Both the position numbers and the translations under genes were made by a program. The notes beneath the pieces are model-generated. The model saw only the letters and a list, made by a program, of their open reading frames with translations. It made no database searches and had not been told where the DNA came from. DNA of 37,033 nucleotides, taken from CAIMMJ01 sp037131955 (GTDB lineage Bacteria > Bacteroidota > Bacteroidia > UBA4408). Of this stretch, positions 7,137 to 14,547 are shown one piece after another. Each line of letters opens with the position of its first letter. Position 1 is the first letter of the stretch. The stretch is from contig JBAXQC010000023.1 of the NCBI GenBank assembly GCA_037131955.1, positions 1 to 37,033 on the forward strand, written 5' to 3'.

Positions 7137-8504
7137 ATGTCAAAAAACAGTTCGGTATTTGTATGCCAAAGTTGTGGCTTTAACTCCGCCAAATGGTTAG
7201 GAAAATGTAGCTCTTGTGGTTCATGGAATAGCTTTGTTGAAGAAGTAAAAACTAAAAGCAGTGGCCTAAAAACCATTGCTGATAGTAACAAGAAAACTCC
7301 TGTGTTGCTCTCTCAAATAGAAAGCAAAAATAGTGCCCGCACTTCTACTGGAATGTCGGAATTAGACAGGGTATTGGGTGGTGGAGTAGTAGCAGGAAGC
7401 GCCGTTCTTATTGGAGGTGAGCCCGGAATAGGAAAATCTACCCTCCTATTGCAAGCTGCTATGGCTTACCAAGGCAAAAATGTATTGTATGTTTCGGGTG
7501 AAGAAAGCGAAGAACAAATAAAACTCAGAGCCAATAGATTAAAAGAATTTTCAGAAAATTCGGGATTGTATATTTACAGCGAATCCAACCTCAACACCAT
7601 AATTGAACAAGCCAATAAAAATCTCTACGATTTAATGGTAATTGATTCAATTCAAACGCTTTTTAATCCTGAAATAGAGTCTTCTCCAGGATCTGTTTCT
7701 CAAGTGCGGGAATGTTCTTATAAACTAATAGAGTTTTGCAAAGGAAAAAATATTCCACTGTTTTTAATAGGACACATCAACAAAGAAGGCAATATTGCTG
7801 GGCCAAAGGTTTTGGAGCATTTAGTAGACACTGTTTTGCAGTTTGAGGGCGATAGAAATCACCTGTATAGACTTGTGAGAACCTTAAAAAACAGATTTGG
7901 GAATTCGTTTGAAATTGGAGTTTTTGAGATGAAACCCGATGGACTGAACGAAGTACAAAAGCCCGGAACATTTTTTCTGTCGGGCTTTGAACAAAACAAT
8001 AATTTAAGTGGAAGTGTAATTACAACCGTTTTGGAGGGCAACAGAGCTTTCTTGTTGGAAGTTCAGGCCCTTGTTAGCTCGGCGGTTTATGGAATGCCAC
8101 AAAGAGTAGCCAATGGTTTTGATGCAAAAAGGTTGAATCTCTTGTTGGCTGTTTTAGAAAAAAAATGTGGCTTTAAATTAGGCCAAAAAGATGTTTTTAT
8201 GAACATTACTGGAGGATTTAGAATAAACGACCCTGCCATAGACTTGGCCGTTGCAATTTCTGTCCTCTCCAGCAACGAAGACGTGGCGGTTGACAAATCA
8301 TACTGCCTAATAGGAGAAGTGGGCTTAGGAGGAGAAATTAGGGGTGTTTTAGGGCTAGAACAAAGAATAAAAGAGGCCTACAAAATGGGATTCACTAAAA
8401 TTATTATTCCTGCACCACAATTCAAAGCTGATTTCATTGCAGACGGTCTATCAATTATTCCTGCTAGAGATATTACTGCGGTGCTGGGCGAGATTTTTGG
8501 GTAG
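7137..8504 (+). CDS. radA: DNA repair protein RadA (Sms)
   Basis: This 455-residue RecA-like ATPase acts in branch migration during recombinational repair. An N-terminal zinc finger has Cys10, Cys13, Cys24 and Cys27. Walker A GGEPGIGKST follows near residue 95. The RadA-specific KNRFG motif lies in LKNRFGNSFEIG, and a Lon-protease-like C-terminal domain covers about residues 280-455. All expected parts are present and the length is typical. It begins one base after the rfaE2 stop, a pairing probably due to shared transcription rather than shared function. Confidence 0.96.
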   Translation: MSKNSSVFVCQSCGFNSAKWLGKCSSCGSWNSFVEEVKTKSSGLKTIADSNKKTPVLLSQIESKNSARTSTGMSELDRVLGGGVVAGSAVLIGGEPGIGKSTLLLQAAMAYQGKNVLYVSGEESEEQIKLRANRLKEFSENSGLYIYSESNLNTIIEQANKNLYDLMVIDSIQTLFNPEIESSPGSVSQVRECSYKLIEFCKGKNIPLFLIGHINKEGNIAGPKVLEHLVDTVLQFEGDRNHLYRLVRTLKNRFGNSFEIGVFEMKPDGLNEVQKPGTFFLSGFEQNNNLSGSVITTVLEGNRAFLLEVQALVSSAVYGMPQRVANGFDAKRLNLLLAVLEKKCGFKLGQKDVFMNITGGFRINDPAIDLAVAISVLSSNEDVAVDKSYCLIGEVGLGGEIRGVLGLEQRIKEAYKMGFTKIIIPAPQFKADFIADGLSIIPARDITAVLGEIFG

Positions 8505-8851
8505 AGTTTTCCTACTCAAAATAACTAAGCGAATATTTATTCTTCAACCATTTCTTTCTTTGTAATTCTTTGGCCTTCTTTGTGAGCGCTATCAATCAAG
8601 GAATAGTAACAGAACTAGTTCCATAAAGCATCATCATTCCTTCGCCAACCCCAACACAACTGCTTCTTTGGGGAGCTTTGTGCATTTTTTGTGAACTCCA
8701 CCGTGGCGACATGGAATAGCTGCTATTGTTGAACAAGATAACATTTATCAAATAACCCATTTTCTTCTTCCTCTGATTCTAAAGTCCATTGCAGCCTATC
8801 ATTTAAAATTACGATGAAGTAGAATGCAACTTAGTTTTTAATTTTTATGTA

Positions 8852-8882
8852 TTGCCACTGATTCTGCGCAATCCAGTGGCAA
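8852..8882. repeat. 9-bp inverted repeat, TTGCCACTG / CAGTGGCAA
   Basis: Perfect 9-bp arms at 8852-8860 and 8874-8882 flank a 13-base loop containing CTGCGCAA. The arms are GC-richer than their surroundings. It could be a transcribed stem-loop or a protein-binding site. No function is assigned. Confidence 0.55.
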
Positions 8883-9283
8883 AACTTCTGTCACTGTTTC
8901 GTAGTCATGCATACAACCTTACAACAATTCTTGGCTGCGGAGAGTTGGGAAAATTAACTTCCATTAATTAATTCTAGTTATTATTCTACTTAGCATTTTC
9001 TCCCCCCTAAATAATCAAGGATAATCAATTGTCAAAATCAAATTTTGGGACAAACTAATTTGCATTAGCTAAAAGCCCAAAACACTTTATTTAATTTTAA
9101 ATTCATTGAACTAGCTACAACATAATATCCACCTATTTTACATAATTTTTTATATATTATTATTAAAACATAAATCATGTATTAAACCATAATTAAATTG
9201 TCAATCTGTCAATATTTATTTTAAAAAGCATGATTTTTTTGTTTTTAACAGTGTTTTTGCCAAATAAAGATCTAAAAAAATTG

Positions 9284-9299
9284 TGTTCCACGTGAAACA
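9284..9299. promoter_or_regulatory. parS-like centromere site 1
   Basis: TGTTCCACGTGAAACA fits the ParB-binding consensus TGTTNCACGTGAAACA at every defined position. Known parS sites of this class cluster near the chromosome origin and nucleate ParB spreading. It is followed directly by an AT-only 9-bp palindrome at 9301-9321. No parA or parB gene is in the window. Confidence 0.85.
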
Positions 9300-9300
9300 A

Positions 9301-9321
9301 ATAAAATATTTAATATTTTAT
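9301..9321. repeat. AT-only palindrome adjoining parS site 1
   Basis: ATAAAATAT and ATATTTTAT form perfect 9-bp arms around TTA. The element starts two bases after the parS site. It could extrude or melt easily. In AT-rich DNA some such palindromes arise by chance. Confidence 0.5.
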
Positions 9322-9403
9322 GTTTTTTGTCTTATCTGTCTCATTTTCATTTATTTACTATACTTAATATAAAATTACCTTAATTAAAAGCAAAATCAAG
9401 TGA

Positions 9404-9419
9404 TGTTCCACGTGAAACA
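9404..9419. promoter_or_regulatory. parS-like centromere site 2
   Basis: This is identical to site 1 over all 16 bases (TGTTCCACGTGAAACA) and also followed by AA. It is spaced exactly 120 bp from it, start to start. Both copies carry the same non-palindromic C at position 5. Two perfect copies in a non-coding region make a chance origin very unlikely. Confidence 0.85.
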
Positions 9420-9672
9420 AAAATAAATATTCTTTTTTAGCTAATTAACCATAATTTTGATATGTTTTAACTAGAAAATGGAAATTTTACATCGATATAA
9501 CGTTAGAAACAAGTAAACATAAAGTCATATATATATTGTAAACAATGTCATTTACAGCTTTACATACACAACAACTTTTAATAAAGAAATTTGCATTGGT
9601 AAAAAACAAACTGCATTGGATTTGCCGTTTCATTCATAACATAAATAAGCAAACAAAGGATCGTGATTAGTA

Positions 9673-9689
9673 CTGAATAAATTATTCAG
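9673..9689. repeat. Perfect 17-bp palindrome
   Basis: CTGAATAA, a single A and TTATTCAG form a palindrome with 8-bp arms about 200 bp downstream of the mnmG stop. A one-base centre favours a dimeric DNA-binding protein site over an RNA hairpin. No known operator is recognised. Confidence 0.5.
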
Positions 9690-9892
9690 GCTAGGCTAAA
9701 TGACAATAAACCATGTTTGGCAGATCTTTGCAATACAAAATAGACTGATAAGCCAAGTGTCTATCAATTAATGTATGATAAAGGTTAAGAAATTAGCAAA
9801 AAAGGTGGTATATTGAATGCTAATAAAGTTTGAAAATAGTAAACATTCAACAATAAGTTTCCTGTACTTATAACACAAAAGAATATAAACTT

Positions 9893-11749
9893 CTATCGTC
9901 CCATGTGTATCATTAATACAGAAATATCGGCAGGGGAAATACCCGATATACGTGACGCCTGACCAATTGTTTGAGGTTTAATTTTACTGAATTTATCCTT
10001 GGCTTCTGAACTTAATGAAACTATATTTTTAAAATCTATGTCTGACCTAATTTTAATGTTTTCTGTTTGACTCTGCTTTATGGCAGCGTCTTGTTCCTTT
10101 TGTATATAACTGCTATATTTTATCTCTATTTCAGCTTGTTCCTGTTCTTCTATAGAGAAAACATTAATCGAAGAATAAACATCTGCATTAGCAAACTCTT
10201 TAAGGCTAACATTGGGCCTGCTTAAAATACTCGCTGCTTTTACCTTTTGAACAATAGGAGCACTGCCCACACTTACAAGATTGGTGTTCATCTCTTCTGG
10301 AGAAACGCTTGTTTCCTTAATTGCTTTTACAATAGTTGTGATGTTTACACGCTTTTCTTTAAAAGCAGTGTATCTTTCACCTGAGATTAAACCCAAATCA
10401 AACCCTTTTTGGGTGAGACGGATATCTGCATTGTCTTGCCTAAGCAAAATCCTGTATTCCGCCCTCGAGGTAAACATTCTGTAGGGTTCATCTGTACCCT
10501 TGGTAACCAAATCATCAATTAATACGCCTATATATGCATCGCTTCTTGATAAAATAAAAGGAGGAAGATTATTGATTTTGAGGTGTGAATTTATCCCAGC
10601 CATAAATCCTTGGCAAGCGGCTTCTTCATAACCTGTTGTTCCATTTATTTGGCCTGCAAAATACAAATTCTCAATTTTGCTTGTTTGTAAAGTTAAATCT
10701 AATTGAGTAGGAGGGAAGTAATCATATTCAATAGCATACCCCGGCCTAAACATTTTAGCATTTTTGAACCCTGGAATTTTTTCCAAAGCTTTTTGCTGAA
10801 CCTCCATGGGCAATGAAGTACTAAAACCATTTAAATAAATCTCAACAGTATTCCATCCCTCAGGCTCAATAAATAATTGATGACGGTTACGTTCTGCAAA
10901 TCGAGTAATTTTATCTTCAATAGATGGACAATATCTTGGACCTAATCCCTGAATTCTGCCTTGATACATTGGTGACTTATCAAAGCCAGTTTTTAAAATA
11001 TCGTGTACTTCATCATTCGTATACGTAATCCAACACGATAATTGTTTAGTTAGGGGCTTTGTGTTTGTAAAACTAAATTTACCAGGATTTTCATCTCCAG
11101 CTTGTTCTTCCATAAATGAATAATCAAGACTTCTACCATCTATTCTTGGTGGTGTACCGGTTTTCATTCTTCCTGAATCAAAACCAAAAGATATTAATTG
11201 TTCCGTTATTCCTGTACTTGCCTTTTCTCCACTTCTACCTCCACCTAACTGCTTTTCGCCGATGTGAATAACCCCGTTTAAAAATGTACCATTGGTAAGC
11301 ACAACTGCTTTGGAATGAAATTCAATTCCAAGAGTAGTTTTTACTCCAGCAACCTTATCATTCTCAACAATAATTTCACCTACCATGTCTTGCCAAAAAT
11401 CTACATTTGGAGTATTCTCAAGTCTCAAGCGCCACTCTTCTGCAAACCTCATTCTATCGCTTTGACATCTAGGGCTCCACATGGCAGGGCCTTTAGATAA
11501 ATTAAGCATTCTAAATTGAATGGCACTGTTATCAGAAACAATACCAGAGTATCCACCTAGTGCGTCAATCTCTCTTACAATTTGGCCTTTAGCTATTCCT
11601 CCCATAGCAGGGTTACAGCTCATTTGAGCAATGGTTTGCATGCTCATGGTAATGAGCAATACCTTACTGCCCATATTGGCAGCAGCAGCAGCAGCTTCAC
11701 AACCAGCATGCCCTGCACCAACTACAATTACATCATAAGAATTTTTCAT
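9893..11749 (-). CDS. mnmG: tRNA uridine-5-carboxymethylaminomethyl modification enzyme MnmG (GidA)
   Basis: This 618-residue FAD-dependent enzyme works with MnmE to modify the wobble uridine of certain tRNAs. The N-terminal FAD-binding motif GAGHAGCEAA begins at residue 11. The family hallmarks CNPAMGGIAKG, KGPAMWSPR and GTTGYEEAACQG are all present, as is the helical C-terminal domain that contacts MnmE. Its length is typical. It is divergent from the methyltransferase at 11859 across 109 bp, and its 3' side faces the long parS-bearing region. mnmG (gidA) neighbours the origin in many bacteria, which fits the parS sites, though gene neighbours alone do not prove that here. Confidence 0.97.
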   Translation of the reverse strand: MKNSYDVIVVGAGHAGCEAAAAAANMGSKVLLITMSMQTIAQMSCNPAMGGIAKGQIVREIDALGGYSGIVSDNSAIQFRMLNLSKGPAMWSPRCQSDRMRFAEEWRLRLENTPNVDFWQDMVGEIIVENDKVAGVKTTLGIEFHSKAVVLTNGTFLNGVIHIGEKQLGGGRSGEKASTGITEQLISFGFDSGRMKTGTPPRIDGRSLDYSFMEEQAGDENPGKFSFTNTKPLTKQLSCWITYTNDEVHDILKTGFDKSPMYQGRIQGLGPRYCPSIEDKITRFAERNRHQLFIEPEGWNTVEIYLNGFSTSLPMEVQQKALEKIPGFKNAKMFRPGYAIEYDYFPPTQLDLTLQTSKIENLYFAGQINGTTGYEEAACQGFMAGINSHLKINNLPPFILSRSDAYIGVLIDDLVTKGTDEPYRMFTSRAEYRILLRQDNADIRLTQKGFDLGLISGERYTAFKEKRVNITTIVKAIKETSVSPEEMNTNLVSVGSAPIVQKVKAASILSRPNVSLKEFANADVYSSINVFSIEEQEQAEIEIKYSSYIQKEQDAAIKQSQTENIKIRSDIDFKNIVSLSSEAKDKFSKIKPQTIGQASRISGISPADISVLMIHMGR

Positions 11750-11858
11750 TTTTTATAAAGTGCAAATATCGAGGGTTTTAACTGAAAAATCTAATTTGTA
11801 GGACGAAAAAAATTATTTACTGTAAAAAGCGAAAGATTTTATTTTATTTTGCAGGAAT

Positions 11859-12746
11859 ATGCAAAACATATCCAACTGCCCTATTTGTGAGAGTAATAAA
11901 CTCAGACATTTATTAAAAGTTAAAGATCACTCGGTATCAAAAGAAGATTTTACACTTGTAGAATGTGAATCTTGTGGATTTAAATTTACTAATCCAAGAC
12001 CTAGTGTAACAGAAATAGGAAAATACTACCAATCAGAGGACTATGTTTCTCACAACGATTCTAACAAAGGATTAATTAATGGCATATATCAATTAGTAAA
12101 AAAATATACCCTTTTGAAAAAACTAAATTTAGTTATTCAAATAAGTGGAAAAAAAACAGGAAAAATACTGGACTATGGGTGTGGAACAGGCGACTTTATT
12201 AAAATTCTGCACGATGTAAAATGGAAAGTAAATGGCCTAGAACCGGATGAAGGTGCTAGAAAATTAGCACAAAACAAAGTAGGAGAGGAGAAAATAACAG
12301 ATTTAAGTAAATTAAACTCATTAGACAACGATTACGACATCGTTACTTGCTGGCATGTAGTAGAACATATTCATGAATTAAATACTTCTTTAGAAAAATT
12401 AATTGCTGCTCTAAATCCTAAAGGAAAATTATTAATTGCTGTTCCCAATATCACAAGTTATGATTCTGTTCACTACAAAGAGTTTTGGGCGGCTTTAGAC
12501 GTTCCTCGTCATCTTTATCATTTTAGGCCGTTAGACATAGAAAATTTAGCAAAAAAGCACGGACTGGAACTAGAGAGAACCTTACCCATGGTTTTTGATT
12601 CTTTTTATGTAAGTATGCTCAGCGAAAAATACAAAGCTGGCAGCATAGTAAAAGCTTTTTGGATAGGTTTAATTTCTAACATTAAGGCTGCATCAAAAGG
12701 AAACAATTCATATTCGAGCCAAATTTATATCTTAAAGAAAATTTAA
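11859..12746 (+). CDS. Class I SAM-dependent methyltransferase with N-terminal zinc-ribbon-like motif
   Basis: This 295-residue protein has a Methyltransf_23-type Rossmann core. Motif I, DYGCGTG, is at residues 105-111, an acidic strand-2 end lies in GLEPDEGA, and a post-motif region follows with TCWHVVEHIHE. Ahead of it, CPIC (Cys7, Cys10) and CESC (Cys36, Cys39) form a likely zinc ribbon followed by FTNPRP. This layout is common in predicted methyltransferases acting on sugars or small metabolites. The substrate cannot be read from the sequence. It is divergent from mnmG, a neighbour arrangement I believe recurs in Bacteroidota. It is followed after 2 bp by the ACMSD-like gene, so the two are probably co-transcribed. 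Confidence 0.85.
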   Translation: MQNISNCPICESNKLRHLLKVKDHSVSKEDFTLVECESCGFKFTNPRPSVTEIGKYYQSEDYVSHNDSNKGLINGIYQLVKKYTLLKKLNLVIQISGKKTGKILDYGCGTGDFIKILHDVKWKVNGLEPDEGARKLAQNKVGEEKITDLSKLNSLDNDYDIVTCWHVVEHIHELNTSLEKLIAALNPKGKLLIAVPNITSYDSVHYKEFWAALDVPRHLYHFRPLDIENLAKKHGLELERTLPMVFDSFYVSMLSEKYKAGSIVKAFWIGLISNIKAASKGNNSYSSQIYILKKI

Positions 12747-12748
12747 GC

Positions 12749-13783
12749 ATGGAAAATCATATTTTTACGATAGATATTCACACTCACATTCTACCAGAGG
12801 TTATTCCAGACTTTGTCAATAAATTTGGGTATGGTGGCTTTGTATCACTGGATAAAAAAATTCACAAGCCAGACGGGAGTTGTTGTGCAAAAATGATGAT
12901 AGATGGCAAATTTTTTAGAGAGATTGAAGAGAATTGTTGGAGCAGCAAAAAACGATTAGAGGACTGTAAAAACATTGGAATAGATGTTCAAGTTCTTTCT
13001 ACAATTCCGGTAATGTTTGCCTATTGGGCAAAAGAAAACGACGGCTTAGAATGGAGCAAATTTTTAAACGATCATATCGCAGAAATTTGTACCAATCATC
13101 CTAAGCAATTTGTTGGATTGGGAACTGTTCCCTTGCAGGCTCCCCAATTAGCAATTCAGGAATTGGAAAGGTGTAAAAGAATAGGAATGAGAGGAGTTCA
13201 AATAGGAAGCCATGTTAACGATTGGAACCTAAACGATGAACATTTATTTGAATTTTTTACAGCTTGTCAAGAGCTAGAAATGAGTGTTTTTGTTCACCCG
13301 TGGGAAATGATGGGGCAAGAAAAAATGCAGAAATATTGGTTGCCTTGGTTGGTTGGTATGCCTGCAGAAACTTCATTGGCCATTTGTTCTATGATTTTTG
13401 GTGGAGTATTTGAAAAACTACCTCATTTAAAAGTGGCATTTGCACATGGGGGTGGTTCATTTCCATCCACCATTGGAAGAATAGAACATGGCTATAATTG
13501 CCGACCAGATTTAGTGGCTGTGGACAACCCAATAAATCCAAGGAACTATTTAGGTAAATTTTGGCTAGATAGTTTGGTACACGATGAGTTTACTTTAAAA
13601 AACTTAATTGAATTAATTGGTGAAGAAAAAATAGCATTAGGTAGTGATTACCCTTTTCCATTAGGAGAGAATATACCAGGGAAATTGATTAATAAAATGA
13701 ACTTGAGCATTGAAATTAAGGAAAATTTATTGCACAAATCTGCATTAGATTGGTTAGGATTACAGAAGGAGAACTTTCTGTAA
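12749..13783 (+). CDS. Aminocarboxymuconate-semialdehyde decarboxylase-like amidohydrolase (ACMSD)
   Basis: This 344-residue metal-dependent TIM-barrel protein belongs to the amidohydrolase_2 family. The metal and catalytic residues align with bacterial ACMSD: His11 and His13 (HTH), His183 (FVHPWEMMG), His233 (AFAHGGGSFP) and Asp300 (LGSDYPFPLGE). ACMSD decarboxylates 2-amino-3-carboxymuconate 6-semialdehyde. This diverts the kynurenine branch of tryptophan breakdown away from quinolinate. No other kynurenine gene is in the window. It follows the methyltransferase by 2 bp and ends 7 bp from the convergent LytTR regulator. The call rests on motif spacing. A related decarboxylase with another substrate is possible. 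Confidence 0.85.
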   Translation: MENHIFTIDIHTHILPEVIPDFVNKFGYGGFVSLDKKIHKPDGSCCAKMMIDGKFFREIEENCWSSKKRLEDCKNIGIDVQVLSTIPVMFAYWAKENDGLEWSKFLNDHIAEICTNHPKQFVGLGTVPLQAPQLAIQELERCKRIGMRGVQIGSHVNDWNLNDEHLFEFFTACQELEMSVFVHPWEMMGQEKMQKYWLPWLVGMPAETSLAICSMIFGGVFEKLPHLKVAFAHGGGSFPSTIGRIEHGYNCRPDLVAVDNPINPRNYLGKFWLDSLVHDEFTLKNLIELIGEEKIALGSDYPFPLGENIPGKLINKMNLSIEIKENLLHKSALDWLGLQKENFL

Positions 13784-13790
13784 AAAATCT

Positions 13791-14543
13791 CTAAAGCATA
13801 TTTAGTTTTTGCAATAAATTATCTTTGTAAGAACCACCAATAGGAATAATTTTATTGTCGGGTTCCATTATTAAACTTGGGTTATCTATTGCTTTAATTT
13901 TATCCATGCGAACTATAAATGAACGATGTGCTCTGATAAATTGATTAGAGGGCAATTTATTTTCTATGTCTTTCATGGTGGTGTGAATAGTATATTTTGC
14001 AGTGGCTGTATTTACTGTAACATAATCTTTCAAGGCCTCAACATAACAAATTTCGTCTGTTTTTAGTTTGATGAACTTGGAGTTAGATTTGATAAAAATC
14101 ATATCGTTGGTAGATTGATTTTCTATCATTGAAAAAAACAAATCTCTTTCTTTTTTTACCTCGCTTACTTTATTGTGTTTATAGATTGCCATTTCTATTG
14201 TAGTATGCAATTCTATTTCTTTAAATGGTTTAATAATATAGCCGTAAGGTTCAGTAATTTTTGCCTTGTTTAAAGTGCTTTCATCTGCATAGGCAGTTAA
14301 AAAAACTATTGGCACACTTATTAAGCTCTTAATTTCTTCTGCTGCATCAATTCCACTTTTTTCTCCTTTTAGCATGATGTCCATTAAAATTAAATCGGGC
14401 TTTTTATCTTTTGCCGATACAATTGCTGCTTCGGCTGTAGAACAAACATCTACTACATTGTAGCCCAATTTTTTTAAACTCTGTTGAATATCTTTAGCAA
14501 CTATGCTTTCGTCTTCAACTACCATTATATTAAACTTTGACAT
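13791..14543 (-). CDS. LytTR-family response regulator
   Basis: This 250-residue regulator has an N-terminal receiver domain (about 4-120) with the acidic pair Glu10/Asp11, phosphoacceptor Asp55 in LILMDIML, Thr in FLTAYAD and Lys in IIKPF. A LytTR DNA-binding domain follows (about 145-250) with YVEALKDYV and FIRAHRSFIV. It starts 4 bp after the histidine kinase stop, so the two are a cognate pair. The target promoters cannot be seen, and autoregulation is possible. The gene is convergent with the ACMSD gene with only 7 bp between stops. Confidence 0.93.
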   Translation of the reverse strand: MSKFNIMVVEDESIVAKDIQQSLKKLGYNVVDVCSTAEAAIVSAKDKKPDLILMDIMLKGEKSGIDAAEEIKSLISVPIVFLTAYADESTLNKAKITEPYGYIIKPFKEIELHTTIEMAIYKHNKVSEVKKERDLFFSMIENQSTNDMIFIKSNSKFIKLKTDEICYVEALKDYVTVNTATAKYTIHTTMKDIENKLPSNQFIRAHRSFIVRMDKIKAIDNPSLIMEPDNKIIPIGGSYKDNLLQKLNML

Positions 14544-14547
14544 AAAT

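Larger units (their letters stand above)
8505..9892. other. 1.4-kb gene-free AT-rich region with parS sites and palindromes
   Basis: No open frame of believable length or composition lies between radA and mnmG, and I see no tRNA or rRNA. The left third has periodic CTTTGTG-like motifs (8559-8584 and 8667-8695) and a 9-bp inverted repeat. The centre, about 9080-9480, is extremely AT-rich and carries two parS-like sites (9284-9299, 9404-9419). Perfect palindromes occur at 9301-9321 (9-bp AT-only arms) and 9673-9689 (8-bp arms around one base). A smaller one with 5-bp arms is at 9535-9546. The contents fit a chromosome-segregation or origin-linked region. I do not find clear DnaA boxes here. Confidence 0.6.

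Noticed and set aside
8505..9892. A hidden gene, degraded gene or insertion-sequence remnant in the long gap
   Set aside because: No frame shows conserved protein features, there are no terminal repeats with target duplications, and composition is strongly AT-rich. The parS sites give a better explanation.
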